Origin: Pseudobacter sp051955275
Lineage (GTDB): Bacteria > Bacteroidota > Bacteroidia > Chitinophagales > Chitinophagaceae
Assembly (NCBI RefSeq): GCF_051955275.1
Contig: NZ_JBQCGW010000050.1
Location: forward strand, 7,866-71,865
Reading direction: 5' to 3'
DNA length: 64,000 bases
Part shown: positions 27,300-38,400 of the stretch, piece after piece
Layout: each line of letters begins with the position of its first letter
Numbering within the stretch: position 1 is the stretch's first letter
Position numbers and translations under genes: made by a program
Notes under the pieces: model-generated
What the model saw: the letters and a program-made list of their open reading frames with translations, nothing else
The model's database searches: none
Told to the model about the DNA's origin: nothing

Positions 27300-27371
27300 T
27301 AGCACGCATCAGAATGGTTCCACTGCGCCGTTCATGCGTACCAATACTAATATAAAATAAACGACTGCTTT

Positions 27372-30300
27372 ATGATGCGATTGCACATTGCCTGTTTGGG
27401 TCTAAGGCTGAAACGGCTTGTCTTTTTGGTAGCTTGTATCATTGCTTCATTCCCCCTCTTTGCCCAGGCACAACAAAGGACCGGAAAGGTTACCGATGAA
27501 TCCGGTAATCCCATCCCCGGAGTTTCTGTGACCGTAAAAAATGTTACCGGCGGAACAACCTCCAACAACGCCGGCGAATTCACCATCAGTGCTCCGAACG
27601 GAGCCATCATCCAGTTCTCCAGCGCCGGTTATGAATCAAAGGAACTGCTGCTGGCAGCTCAAACTACAGTAAGCATAGTGCTTAGTCCTAAATCCGGCAC
27701 TCTCTCCGATGTGGTGGTGGTGGGTTATGGCTCGCAGAAAAGGACCAACCTTACCGGCGCTGTTGGCACTATCGATAAAAAGAAGATAGAGAACCGCCCC
27801 GTTGCCAATGCAATGGCGGCATTACAGGGTGTTACTCCAGGTCTGACCATTACCAGATCAAATGGTACCCCCGGAAGCGAAGGATATGCCATGCAGATGA
27901 GAGGCGCCACCTCTCTCAGCCCGGTATCACCACTGGTATTGATCGATGGTGCACCCGGAAGCCTGCTGGCGGTAAACCCTAATGACATTGAAAATATCAG
28001 TGTGCTGAAAGATGCGGCTGCCGCTTCCATCTACGGTGCCAGAGCAGCAGGCGGTGTTATCCTGGTGACAACCAAAAAAGGATCGTCAGGTAAGATCGCT
28101 GTTTCCTATGCCGGTAAATATGCAATCAATAAACCCACCAATGTGCCCGGTCGCCTGCATAGCTGGCAGGAAGCCCAGATGGCCAATGAAAGCCGCATCA
28201 ACGCCGGACAGGCTGCTGGTTACACGGCCGAGCAGATCGAATGGATGAAAGATCCCAATGTGGAATACATTGTGAATCCCAATAATACTGCCGACTATCT
28301 TTACTTCTATGACCTTGACCAGACCAGTCTGGTGCTCCGCGATCAGTCGCCCCAGTGGGACCATAATATCTCCATGCGCGGAGGTGGCGCCAAAGACAAT
28401 TTCTTTGCGTCTTTAGGGTATTTCAAACAGCAGGGTGTTTTCAAATTCGGTCCCGACCAGGCTGACCGCATCAATGCCCGTTTCAACTACAACCTTGCCA
28501 TCTCCAAAATATTTGCTTTTGAAACCAAACTGGCATTCCGCCAGAGCAATGTTCTGGCGCCCAGCGTAGGTAACGCCCGTATCTTCTCCAACTTATATAC
28601 AACCCGTACCCTATATCCTACCTTCTTCCCCGGCACTACGGATAAATACATCAATGACAACAGCGGAAATTTCGCTTATGCATTACTGAAAGAAGCAGGC
28701 GCCAGCGATACCAAAGAGAATGAAGGCAATGCCCAGTTCGCCCTGAAGGCAAAAGACCTGGTAAAAGGCCTGACGCTCTCCGCCATGTACAGCCCCAGGT
28801 TAGGTACACGTACCAACGGTACTGCAGTGAGAACCATTCCCCGCTACAATATCAACGGCATCGGCAGTTACATGAACAACCCCAACTCCTACACCAAAAC
28901 GGAGTACAATATTTTCTCCAATAACGTGCAGCTGACGGCTGATTACAACTGGAACCTGGGAGACGATCACGATTTCCATGTGCTGGGTGGTTATGCATTT
29001 GAAGATGAGCGTATCAATCAGACCATCGGTAAGGCCGCCAACCTGGCTACCAATGACTTCTTTACATTGAATACGGGTGATCCGCTGCAATGGCAGGCTA
29101 CTGAAGATATTCAGACCTGGGCACTCGAATCTTATTTTACCCGGTTCAACTATGCCTTCAAGGGTAAATACCTGTTTGAAGCCAATTACAGGTACGACGG
29201 TAGCTCCAAGAATGCACCCGTTAACCGCTGGAATGGATTTCCTTCGCTTTCTGCCGGTTGGAGAATCGGTCAGGAAAGCTGGTTTCAGTCCTTTGCTCCC
29301 ATCTTTGATGAATTCAAGATCCGCGGATCCTGGGGTAAGCTCGGAAACTCTGATGCAGTTAATTTCGGTAACTATGAATACATCACGCAGATGGCTGCAG
29401 GTGCAGCTTATCCATTCAATGGTGTGAGAAACCGGTCTTATTCACAGGCCCGCCTCGCTTCTCCCGATAAAGTATGGGAGATCATCACTACCTCCAATAT
29501 CGGTGCAGACATTGCTTTGCTGAATAACCGCCTGAACCTTTCCGGTGATTATTTTGTGAAGAGGAATAAAGACATGCTGGTGCTCCTGCAGGTTTCCAAC
29601 AGCATCGGTATCCAGACCGGACAGTACAATCTCGGCGATCTGAAAACCAAAGGATGGGAGTTCAGTATTGGCTGGAGAGACAGAATAGGTAAAGACTTCT
29701 CTTACTTCATCAATGCCAATATCAGTGACAATACCAATGAACTGATCAGCTTTGGCGGACAGTCTGCCATTAGCCCGGGTATCAATGCTTATATCCAGGG
29801 TAAACCACTCAACACCGTGTATGGTTACCAGGCCGATGGTTATTTCCAGACTGCAGATGAAGTGGCTAACCACCCCAAATTCAGCGCTGCTGTTGGTATG
29901 GGGGATATCAAGTACGTGGATGTGAACGGTGATAAGAAGATCAATGCGGGCCTCGGCCGGCTCAGCGACCATGGTGACCTGGTTGAGCTCGGTAACTCCG
30001 CTCCCCGTTACACCTATGGTTTTGATCTGGGTTTTACTTACAAAGGCTTCGACTTCTCCGCCATGTTCCAGGGTGTAGGTCAGCGTAAGCTCTTTGTTGA
30101 TCCCACCACGCTGTATCCTTACACTTCCAGCTGGATCGTACCCATGGATTACAACCTGGATTACTGGACACCTGAAAACAAGAATGCCCGTTTCCCACGT
30201 ATGTTCATCGGTGGCGCGCAGAATACATTGCGCTCATCACACTGGATCATGAACGGCGCTTATCTCCGCCTCAAAAATATACAGGTAGGTTATAACCTTC

Positions 30301-30482
30301 CCGCCAAACTCATCAGCAAGGCAAAGCTCACCAATGCACGTGTTTACTTCGCCGGTCAGGATCTCTGGGAGATCAACAATATGTGGCTGAAGAATGCTTT
30401 CGATCCTGAAACTCCGGATAACGCCAGCTGGCAGTATCCCTTCTTCAGAACTATTTCCTTTGGCCTTAACCTGACTTTCTAA
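27372..30482 (+). CDS. SusC/RagA-type TonB-linked outer-membrane transporter (PUL 2)
   Basis: A 1036-residue outer-membrane beta-barrel that imports oligosaccharides using TonB energy. After the signal peptide (KRLVFLVACIIASFPLFAQAQ) comes a carboxypeptidase-regulatory-like domain (GKVTDESGNPIPGVSVTVKN), a TonB-box region (LSDVVVVGYGSQKRTNLTGAV) and a plug domain with the SusC signature (ISVLKDAAAASIYGARAAGGV). The barrel ends in the usual terminal phenylalanine (ISFGLNLTF). No STN domain is present, so it is not expected to signal through an anti-sigma factor; regulation is more likely by the HTCS. The susD partner starts 18 bp downstream. The N-terminus could begin at either of two adjacent ATGs. 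Confidence 0.96.
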   Translation: MMRLHIACLGLRLKRLVFLVACIIASFPLFAQAQQRTGKVTDESGNPIPGVSVTVKNVTGGTTSNNAGEFTISAPNGAIIQFSSAGYESKELLLAAQTTVSIVLSPKSGTLSDVVVVGYGSQKRTNLTGAVGTIDKKKIENRPVANAMAALQGVTPGLTITRSNGTPGSEGYAMQMRGATSLSPVSPLVLIDGAPGSLLAVNPNDIENISVLKDAAAASIYGARAAGGVILVTTKKGSSGKIAVSYAGKYAINKPTNVPGRLHSWQEAQMANESRINAGQAAGYTAEQIEWMKDPNVEYIVNPNNTADYLYFYDLDQTSLVLRDQSPQWDHNISMRGGGAKDNFFASLGYFKQQGVFKFGPDQADRINARFNYNLAISKIFAFETKLAFRQSNVLAPSVGNARIFSNLYTTRTLYPTFFPGTTDKYINDNSGNFAYALLKEAGASDTKENEGNAQFALKAKDLVKGLTLSAMYSPRLGTRTNGTAVRTIPRYNINGIGSYMNNPNSYTKTEYNIFSNNVQLTADYNWNLGDDHDFHVLGGYAFEDERINQTIGKAANLATNDFFTLNTGDPLQWQATEDIQTWALESYFTRFNYAFKGKYLFEANYRYDGSSKNAPVNRWNGFPSLSAGWRIGQESWFQSFAPIFDEFKIRGSWGKLGNSDAVNFGNYEYITQMAAGAAYPFNGVRNRSYSQARLASPDKVWEIITTSNIGADIALLNNRLNLSGDYFVKRNKDMLVLLQVSNSIGIQTGQYNLGDLKTKGWEFSIGWRDRIGKDFSYFINANISDNTNELISFGGQSAISPGINAYIQGKPLNTVYGYQADGYFQTADEVANHPKFSAAVGMGDIKYVDVNGDKKINAGLGRLSDHGDLVELGNSAPRYTYGFDLGFTYKGFDFSAMFQGVGQRKLFVDPTTLYPYTSSWIVPMDYNLDYWTPENKNARFPRMFIGGAQNTLRSSHWIMNGAYLRLKNIQVGYNLPAKLISKAKLTNARVYFAGQDLWEINNMWLKNAFDPETPDNASWQYPFFRTISFGLNLTF

Positions 30483-30500
30483 ATCAGTAAAACTGAAAAA

Positions 30501-32144
30501 ATGACGAACAAAACTTTCCATAAGATATTGATCGGTGCAGCCTTGGTGGCCGGCGTTACTGCCTGCAGCAGGAAGCTGGACCTGGTTCCTGAATCCACCC
30601 TCACAGATGCTGGTTTCTGGAAATCTTCCGGTGATCTCATCCTCGCCTGTAATGAATTGTATCAGTCGCTCCCCGTGATCACCAATAATGTGAATGCGAT
30701 CTGGACCGACGACGGATATGGTTCCGCGCCCAACCCCATCAGCGACGGAACCCGCACCACTCCCGTAACGGACAATGCTTTCAATATTCCTTATGCACTG
30801 ATCCGTAAGTCAAATACCATCCTGGAAAAATCCAGGACCATCACCGATGATGCCGCACGCGTGCGCCGCTACAGGGCCGAAGCTTATTTCTTCCGCGCCT
30901 TTGGTTACAGCGAGCTGGTGAAAAGATATGGCGATGTACCGTTACTGCTCCGCACTTTTGATGTATTCGATACCCTCGCTTATCCGCACCGTACCAACCG
31001 GGAGATCGTGCTCGACAGTATGTACAAAGACCTGGACTCTGCAGTGGCAGGCCTTCCGCTGGCTTCTGCATTACCAGCAGCAGAATACGGCCGTATCACC
31101 AGGAATGCAGCCTGGGCCCTCAAATCAAGGATGGGCCTTACTGAAGGAACCAGGAACAAATACCACTCTTTAGGCAATGCCCAAAAACACCTGAACATTG
31201 CGCTGGCTGCTACAGAAGAACTGATGAACCTTAACTGGCATAAGCTTTTTACCTATACAGCGGTGCCCGACAGTTCTTATTTCTATCTTTTTCAATATGC
31301 AGGAAATGGCGCTGCCAACAGGGAGAATATCCTGGCCAGGTTATACGGCGTAAGCGCAACCAACAGCATTTCCGAACATAACTATACCCGCCAGTACCTG
31401 GATGTAGGTGTGGTGACCGCCACAAGAGCTATGATGGATGCTTACCTGTACCGCGATGGATTGCCACTGGGACAATCACCCATGCAGGCTAACCAGGACA
31501 GTACCATGGCAGAATTCACCAACCGTGATCCGCGCATAGCCATGACCGTTTTCAACAAACGTGTATGGGGCTTCACATCTCCCTGGGTGCCCACATTCAA
31601 TACGGCGCCTACAGGATACAAGATCCGTAAGTACGCCACTTCACAGGACTGGACATCACAGCAAAGTTTCAACCATCATATTGTTTTCCGCTATGCAGAG
31701 ATTCTGCTGAACTATGCAGAACTCAAGTATGAGCTGAACGGTGGCATTACAGACATTGAACTTGAGAACAGTATCAACCTCCTCCGTACGCGGGTGAATA
31801 TGCCGAAGCTGACCAATGCTTTTGTTACCAGTAATGGTCTGAACATGCTCAACGAGATCCGCAGGGAAAGAAGGGTAGAGCTGGCTTTTGAAGGAGAGTT
31901 CCGTTACTGGGACCTGATCCGCTGGAAGACGGCCGAAATCGAATTGCCTAAAGCTATCAAGGGATCTAAGAAGTTCCCGCTGGAGCACACATTCATCCCA
32001 ACCAGCCCGGTTGATGCCGATGGATTTGTGATTGTGCAGGATGCATCCAAGCGCAGCTTTGATGTGAAGAGAGACTATTGGTGGCCTTTTCCTTCCAATG
32101 AAACAGGCCTGAATCCTAACCTGGGTCAGAATCCTTTTTGGTAG
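30501..32144 (+). CDS. SusD/RagB-family glycan-binding lipoprotein (PUL 2)
   Basis: A 547-residue surface lipoprotein partner of the preceding SusC. The leader ILIGAALVAGVTACSRKLDLVPES contains the lipobox cysteine. SusD helices are clear: RRYRAEAYFFRAFGYSELVKRYGDVPLL, IVFRYAEILLNYAELKYELNG and RRERRVELAFEGEFRYWDLIRWK, ending NPNLGQNPFW. The gene lies 18 bp after susC and is followed by a palindromic repeat and then the heparinase-like gene. The specific glycan is unknown; the downstream lyase and GH88 suggest a uronate-containing polymer. Confidence 0.95.
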   Translation: MTNKTFHKILIGAALVAGVTACSRKLDLVPESTLTDAGFWKSSGDLILACNELYQSLPVITNNVNAIWTDDGYGSAPNPISDGTRTTPVTDNAFNIPYALIRKSNTILEKSRTITDDAARVRRYRAEAYFFRAFGYSELVKRYGDVPLLLRTFDVFDTLAYPHRTNREIVLDSMYKDLDSAVAGLPLASALPAAEYGRITRNAAWALKSRMGLTEGTRNKYHSLGNAQKHLNIALAATEELMNLNWHKLFTYTAVPDSSYFYLFQYAGNGAANRENILARLYGVSATNSISEHNYTRQYLDVGVVTATRAMMDAYLYRDGLPLGQSPMQANQDSTMAEFTNRDPRIAMTVFNKRVWGFTSPWVPTFNTAPTGYKIRKYATSQDWTSQQSFNHHIVFRYAEILLNYAELKYELNGGITDIELENSINLLRTRVNMPKLTNAFVTSNGLNMLNEIRRERRVELAFEGEFRYWDLIRWKTAEIELPKAIKGSKKFPLEHTFIPTSPVDADGFVIVQDASKRSFDVKRDYWWPFPSNETGLNPNLGQNPFW

Positions 32145-32162
32145 ATTTATATTTACTTCGGG

Positions 32163-32215
32163 TGCCGCCAGTCGCTCGCGTCTCCGCGAGCGACTGGCAC
32201 ACTCTGAAAATTTTT
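32163..32215 (+). repeat. REP/MITE-like palindromic repeat, copy 2 (short form)
   Basis: Perfect 14-bp stem GCCAGTCGCTCGCG (32167-32180) with its complement (32185-32198) around a TCTC loop, followed by the tail ACACTCTGAAAATTTTT. It lies between susD and the heparinase-like gene inside an apparent operon, so its RNA hairpin could reduce readthrough or stabilise the upstream susCD message. The hairpin plus A/T-rich tail also resembles a terminator. Confidence 0.75.
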
Positions 32216-32218
32216 AAC

Positions 32219-34162
32219 ATGCGTTCTTGCTTTATACTCCTTATTGCCGCGCTACTTATTGCTCATAACGGTGCCGCTCAATCGCAACGGAACTGGCTGG
32301 CAGGCTCGTTCTCCCCTGAAGAGGTGTCGGCCAGCATCAATATCGGCAATCTGAACCGGCAATTCCCGGAGTATAAGAACCGGGCCAGATGGGAATCCAT
32401 CGATCCTGTGTATAAAAAGAAATTGATCGAAGACGGAGAATCCGCGCTGAACTATAACTGGCAGACCGTTCCCGCTACCGTTTACCTGGAATACATCAAA
32501 ACAGGTAACAGGTACCTGATGGAAGATCTGTACAATATGAACCTGGCTGCTATCAAAAAACTCGCTTTCGCAGAACTGGCGGAAGGTAAAGCCCGGTTCA
32601 TTCCGCAACTCATCAACGGTGTATGGGCAGTGTCTGAGATCAGCAGCTGGTCCATCTCCGCCAGTCTCAATCTGCAGCGCGCCGGAGCCGGATTGCCGGA
32701 TGTGAATGAGCCTGTCATTGAACTGGGCGCAGGGATCACGGTAAATGTACTGGCCTGGACCTACCATTTGTTCAAAGATGAATTTGATAAGGAAAGCAAG
32801 CTGGTAACCGCCAGGCTCAGGCAGGAGATCAATCGCCGTATCCTGGAACCCTATTATACACGCAATGATTTCTGGTGGATGGCACTCGACGGAAAACAAA
32901 GAATGGTGAACAACTGGAACGTCTGGCTCAATTACAATATGCTCACCACTATCCTGCTGGTGGAAGAAAACGCAGAGAAAAGAAAGAACGGGATTTACAA
33001 GACCATGCGCTCCGTGGACCAGTTCATCAATTATTACAAAGAAGATGGCGCCTGCGAAGAAGGACCTGCATACTGGTCGCATGCAGGTGGTATGTTGTTC
33101 AATTACCTGTCCTTGTTGCAACTGGCCACGGACGGTAAGGTGAACATCTTCAGTAAACCATTGATCAGGAATATCGGCAACTATATCTGTAAAGCGTATA
33201 TCGACAGCTCCTGGTACCTCAACTATGCCGACGCTTCTGCGCGGATCAAAGCAGACGCCTCCCTGATCTGGCATTTTGGAAAAGCAGTGCAGGATACAGG
33301 CATGCAGCAATTCGGTGCCTGGCTGGCAAAGGACCAGCACTGGGAGAAATCAGTGCCGGTAGACAATATGTACGGAGGTTTCAGAAATCTATTTACTGCC
33401 ACTGAGATCCTTGAAAGCAAGGCGCAACAACCATTCCTGGCAGCAGCATGGATGAAGGAAACAGGCATTGCTGTAGCAAGGGATCAGGAAGGATCAGGTA
33501 AAGGATTCTACTTTTCAGCGCTCGGCGGACATAATGATGAGAGCCATAATCACAATGATGTAGGGACCTGCGTATTGTATTACAATGGACAACCTTTACT
33601 GATCGATCTGGGTAATGAGACCTACAACAAAAAAACTTTCGGGCCGGAGCGTTATTCCATCTGGACCATGCGTTCGGCTTACCACAATGTACCACTCATC
33701 AACGGAGTTGAACAGAAGGAGGGGAAACAGTATGCTGCAAAGCAGGTGTCGTTTGAGAACAAAAAGAAAACGGCTGTTTTCAAAGCGGATATTGCAGCAG
33801 CATATCCTGAAACGGCGGGAGTGAGCAAATGGGAGAGGGTGTATACTTTGAAGCGCGGTCAGTCGTTCACAATTTCTGATAACTATACATTACGCACCAA
33901 TAAAGGAAATACAGCGCTGTATTTTCTCACCAGTGCATCACCCGGACTGGTAAAACCTGGTTTATTGCAATTCAAAGCAGGTGATGAGAAAATATTCATG
34001 GACTTCAACCCCGGCCAATTTGAACTGGTCATTGAACCTATACCGATCACTGATAAAAAACTGCTGGAAAGCTGGCCACCACTCATCCACCGGCTGGTGT
34101 TCAAACTGAGGCCGGGCCATACAAAAGCAAGCCATCATATTGTGTTCAGAAAACCATCCTAA
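32219..34162 (+). CDS. Heparinase II/III-like polysaccharide lyase
   Basis: A 647-residue secreted lyase with signal MRSCFILLIAALLIAHNGAAQ. An N-terminal alpha/alpha toroid (about 30-380) contains NFWWMALD-like and MVNNWNVWLNYNM segments plus GACEEGPAYWSHAGGMLFNY, where Asn, Tyr and His are the expected catalytic types. The C-terminal beta-sandwich (about 400-645) has the heparinase II/III signature GGHNDESHNHNDVGTCVLYYNGQPLLIDLG, with histidines likely holding the structural metal. Such enzymes cleave uronic-acid-containing polysaccharides by beta-elimination; the exact PL family and substrate are not determinable here. The frame extends to a GTG at 32138 through the repeat, and ATG 32219 fits the signal peptide. 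Next comes GH88, which acts on unsaturated products of such lyases. Confidence 0.88.
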   Translation: MRSCFILLIAALLIAHNGAAQSQRNWLAGSFSPEEVSASINIGNLNRQFPEYKNRARWESIDPVYKKKLIEDGESALNYNWQTVPATVYLEYIKTGNRYLMEDLYNMNLAAIKKLAFAELAEGKARFIPQLINGVWAVSEISSWSISASLNLQRAGAGLPDVNEPVIELGAGITVNVLAWTYHLFKDEFDKESKLVTARLRQEINRRILEPYYTRNDFWWMALDGKQRMVNNWNVWLNYNMLTTILLVEENAEKRKNGIYKTMRSVDQFINYYKEDGACEEGPAYWSHAGGMLFNYLSLLQLATDGKVNIFSKPLIRNIGNYICKAYIDSSWYLNYADASARIKADASLIWHFGKAVQDTGMQQFGAWLAKDQHWEKSVPVDNMYGGFRNLFTATEILESKAQQPFLAAAWMKETGIAVARDQEGSGKGFYFSALGGHNDESHNHNDVGTCVLYYNGQPLLIDLGNETYNKKTFGPERYSIWTMRSAYHNVPLINGVEQKEGKQYAAKQVSFENKKKTAVFKADIAAAYPETAGVSKWERVYTLKRGQSFTISDNYTLRTNKGNTALYFLTSASPGLVKPGLLQFKAGDEKIFMDFNPGQFELVIEPIPITDKKLLESWPPLIHRLVFKLRPGHTKASHHIVFRKPS

Positions 34163-34180
34163 ATATTTAAAGTGAATCTG

Positions 34181-35446
34181 ATGATGAAATGGATTACCGG
34201 GTCATTGCTGGCCCTGCTCGTGTTGTCTGCATTCAACAAAGAGCGTGATGAGAGAACATTCGTTCGGGAGAACCTGGAATATGCCAACAGGCAGCTAAAC
34301 CTGATGCTGCATGAAGCAAAGGGCAACGAGAGTTTTCCGCGTACTACCAATGCCGATGGTAAAATGGTGGGCACTTATATGTACGACTGGACGCCCGGTT
34401 TCTTTCCCGGAAGTCTCTGGTATACTTATGAGTTCACCCGTGATACCGCTATGCGCAGCGCAGCCACCAGCTGGACGGAAAAGCTGGAGCCTCTCAAGGA
34501 TTTTACGGAGCACCATGATCTGGGCTTCATGATGTATTGCAGCTTCGGCAATGCTTTCAGGCTCACTGCCAATGAAGAATATAAGAAACACCTGGTACAG
34601 GCTGCACGCTCCCTGAGTACCCGCTTCGATGCGCGGACAGGCTGCATCAAGTCATGGAATAATTTCCGCTCCTGGCACGACAGTAATGCAGTCTATAATT
34701 TCCCGGTGATCATCGATAATATGATGAACCTGGAATTGCTGTTCTTCGCTACCAAAGTAACGGGCGACAGTTCTTTCTACCGCACCGCCATCACACATGC
34801 CAATACCACACTCGCCAATCATTTCAGAAAGGATTACAGTTCATACCATGTGATCTGTTACGATCCTTTAACCGGTAAGGTGCAGGCTAAAGAAACTGCA
34901 CAGGGGTATGCTGACAATTCCACATGGGCAAGAGGACAGGCATGGGCCATCTACGGATATACCATGACCTACCGCGAAACCAAAGACCCGCGTTACCTAA
35001 AGGCTGCACAGGGAATGGCCAACTGGTACCTGAAGCAAAAAAGCCTTCCTGCCGATAAAGTGCCATACTGGGATTTCAATATTCATCAGAAAGGCTACAA
35101 GCCTGGAGTCCGGTCTTTTGCCTGCAGTACCAATATCGATCTGCGCGACGCATCTGCCGCTGCTATCACGGCATCCGGCTTGCTGGAACTGAGCACATAT
35201 TCCGGGGAGAAAGGAAAAGTTTATAGAGATGCTGCTGTGAAAATGTTGCATTCCCTTGCCAGTCCCGCCTACAGGGCGGAACCCGGAGAAAATGGAAACT
35301 TCATGATCAAGCATTGCGTGGGAAGCATTCCCCACCAGACGGAAATAGATGTACCTTTAGTGTATGCTGATTATTATTTTCTCGAAGCATTGCACAGATA
35401 CGATCAGTTGCTTCGTAATGGTCAGTTAACCTTTATTAAATACTGA
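34181..35446 (+). CDS. Glycoside hydrolase family 88 unsaturated glucuronyl hydrolase
   Basis: Removes the 4,5-unsaturated uronic acid left at non-reducing ends by polysaccharide lyases. The protein (about 421 residues) is an alpha/alpha barrel: YDWTPGFFPGSLWYTYE (Asp69), HHDLGFMMYCSFGNAFRLT (Asp113, in the HDxGF motif that carries the catalytic aspartate in the family), AQGYADNSTWARGQAWAIYGY, and PYWDFN. The short hydrophobic leader KWITGSLLALLVLSAFNK suggests export. GTG 34172, ATG 34181 and ATG 34184 are possible starts; ATG 34181 is used here. It sits 18 bp after the lyase gene and 5 bp before the LacZ-type gene, so it is operonic. This lyase-GH88 pair is the strongest clue to the PUL 2 substrate class. 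Confidence 0.93.
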   Translation: MMKWITGSLLALLVLSAFNKERDERTFVRENLEYANRQLNLMLHEAKGNESFPRTTNADGKMVGTYMYDWTPGFFPGSLWYTYEFTRDTAMRSAATSWTEKLEPLKDFTEHHDLGFMMYCSFGNAFRLTANEEYKKHLVQAARSLSTRFDARTGCIKSWNNFRSWHDSNAVYNFPVIIDNMMNLELLFFATKVTGDSSFYRTAITHANTTLANHFRKDYSSYHVICYDPLTGKVQAKETAQGYADNSTWARGQAWAIYGYTMTYRETKDPRYLKAAQGMANWYLKQKSLPADKVPYWDFNIHQKGYKPGVRSFACSTNIDLRDASAAAITASGLLELSTYSGEKGKVYRDAAVKMLHSLASPAYRAEPGENGNFMIKHCVGSIPHQTEIDVPLVYADYYFLEALHRYDQLLRNGQLTFIKY

Positions 35447-35451
35447 ACCGG

Positions 35452-38400
35452 ATGAAACAACTGCTACTCCTTATTCTTTCCACTTTCTCTTTGATCATTG
35501 TCAAGGCACAACCCGTAAGAAATGAATGGGAAAACCCTTCGATATTAGACTGGAATAAAGAAAAACCAAGGGCCAGCGCCATGTTGTTCAGCAACGCTGC
35601 CGATGTGATGCGTGATGATTACAGCAGGTCGGAATATTTCCAGTCTCTCAACGGAAAATGGAAATTCCATTATGCAGATAAGCATACGGAGCGGCCAGGG
35701 GATTTTTACAGTGAACAAGCGGACGTTTCCGGTTGGAAAGAGATCAATGTTCCATCCAACTGGGAGATCGAAGGATTCGGCATTCCGATTTACACGAATA
35801 TCATTTATCCCTTTCCAAAGAATCCGCCATTCATCGGTGGAGATAATGCAACAGGCAGTTATCAAAAAGAATTTGAAGTGCCGGATAACTGGAATAATAA
35901 ACAGGTATTCCTTCATTTCGGTTCCATTTCTGGATATGCACTGGTGTATGTGAACGGGCAGAAAGTGGGCATGAGCAAAGTAGCAAAGTCCCCGGCTGAA
36001 TTCAATATCACTCCTTATCTGAAAAAAGGAAAGAATTTGCTGGCGGTGCAGGTGATCAGGTGGCATGATGGCAGTTACCTGGAAGACCAGGACTTCTGGC
36101 GGCTGAGCGGTATTGAACGCGATGTCTTTCTTTTTGCAACGCCCACTGTAACCTTGTGGGATTTCTTTCTGAAATCCGGACTGGATGCGGCTTATAAAGA
36201 TGGCGTGTTCAATGCGGAACTGTTGCTGAGAAAATTCAGCAACAATATTCAAAAAGGAATAGTATCTATCGATATACTCGATAAGAACGGGAAAACGATC
36301 CTGACCCGGTCACGGAAATTTGAGATAAAAGACAGCTTGCAGCTGCTTCGCTTCAATGCAAAGATCCCGGCTCCTGAAAAGTGGAATGCGGAAAATCCGG
36401 CTTTGTATGATTGCATCATAAAACTAACAGGAGATGAAACTACCTGCTCCGGTGCAAAGATCGGTTTCCGGTCCGTTGAAATAAAGAATGCTCAATTGCT
36501 CGTGAACGGTGTACCTGTTTATGTAAAAGGTGTGAACCGTCATGAACATGACGATGTAAAAGGACATGTACCTTCCCGTGAGCTGATGCTGAAGGATATC
36601 AGGCTGATGAAGGAATTCAATATCAATGCTGTCCGTACTTCTCATTATCCCAACGATCCGCTCTGGTACAAGCTCTGCGATCAGTATGGCCTTTATGTGG
36701 TAGCCGAGGCCAATATTGAAACGCATGCCATGGGCGCTGAATGGCAGGGCCCTTTCAATAAGTCCATTCACCCGGCATACCTGCCGGAATGGGCGCCTGC
36801 GCATATGGATCGTGAACGCAGACTGGTGGAAACAGATAAGAACCATCCCAGCATCATCATCTGGAGCCTTGGCAATGAAGCCGGTAACGGGCCTGTATTC
36901 CATGATGCCTACAAATGGATCAAAGGCCGCGATGCAAGCAGGCCGGTGATGTTTGAACAGGCTGGAGAAGATGTGAACACGGATATCGTTGCGCCCATGT
37001 ATCCTTCCATGGAAAGCATGAAGCAGTATGCAGCCAGAAAGGATGTCAGCCGCCCATATATCATGTGTGAGTACTCGCATGCCATGGGAAATGGTAATGG
37101 AAATTTCCAGGCCTATTGGGATATTATCCGCAGCAGTAAACATATGCAGGGCGGATTCATCTGGGACTGGGTTGACCAGGGATTGAAAGCCACCAATGCC
37201 AATGGTGATACCTACTGGGCATATGGCGGGGACCTGGGCTCTTTCTACTGGCAACATGATGAGAATGGGGTGGCGGATGGACTACTGAGCTCCGACAGAA
37301 CACCGGATCCCGGTGCTTATGAGGTGAAGAAAGGTTATCAGCCGGTGCTGTTCAGTTATAAAGATGGAAAACTTACTGTCAGGAATGAATTCGACTTTAC
37401 GGATCTCAGTCAGTTTGATTTTACCTGGGAACTGATGCAGAACGGTAAAAAGATAAAAGACGGAAAATTTGACCTGGCCCTGCCTCCGCATGCAATAAAG
37501 GAAATTGCGTTACAGCTTCCCATGTTCAAGTCATTGCCGGGAACAGAATATTACCTGAATGTTTTTGCATACACCAGGCAGGCCAAAGGTTTGCTGACTG
37601 CAGGTCATGAGATAGCCAGGGAGCAATTCCTATATGCCGGAGATTATTTTGCAAAAGAGGAAGCCACTTCCGGGAATTTATCAGTATCAGAACAGGGAGA
37701 CAGGCTCACGTTTTCTGCAGGTGATATTACCGGAGAATTCAACAGGCAGCGGGGAGTATTCACCCGTTATGCCCGGAACAATATTGTGTTGAGAGGGTTT
37801 CCAGAGCCTTATTTCTGGCGGGCACCAACTGATAATGATTTCGGAAATGATATGCCGGAAAAACTGGGTATCTGGCGCAATGCACATGTAAACCCCGTTG
37901 TGAAAAAAGTTACTGTCGGCAAGCAGGATAAAGACGGTGTTTTGATAACCGTTTCTTTTGAACTTGCAATAGCCGTTCCATACGAAGTTCGCTATCTTAT
38001 CCGCAATGATGGGTCCATTGCGGTTAATGTAAGCATTGAAATGACTGGTCGTGATCTGCCGGAGCTTCCGAGGTTTGGAATGCGATTCCGGATGCCCGGC
38101 AGGTTCGACAGTCTGATGTATTATGGCAGGGGGCCATGGGAAAATTACAGCGACCGGAAATCAGCATCCTTCGTGGGATTGTACAATGGCAGTGCGAAGG
38201 AGCAATTCTATAAAGGCTATATCCGTCCGCAGGAAAGTGGCTACAAGACAGATACACGCTGGATGCAATTGCTGGACAAACAAGGTAATGGCGTGATGAT
38301 AGAAGGATTGCAACCTGTCTGTTTCAGCGCCACCAATCATTCGGTGGAAAGCCTGGATCCGGGCTACACTAAGAAACAACAACATCCTACCGACCTTCCT

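Noticed and set aside
32252..33340. 362-residue minus-strand frame opposite the heparinase-like gene
   Set aside because: The + strand has a signal peptide and conserved lyase motifs; the antisense frame has none.
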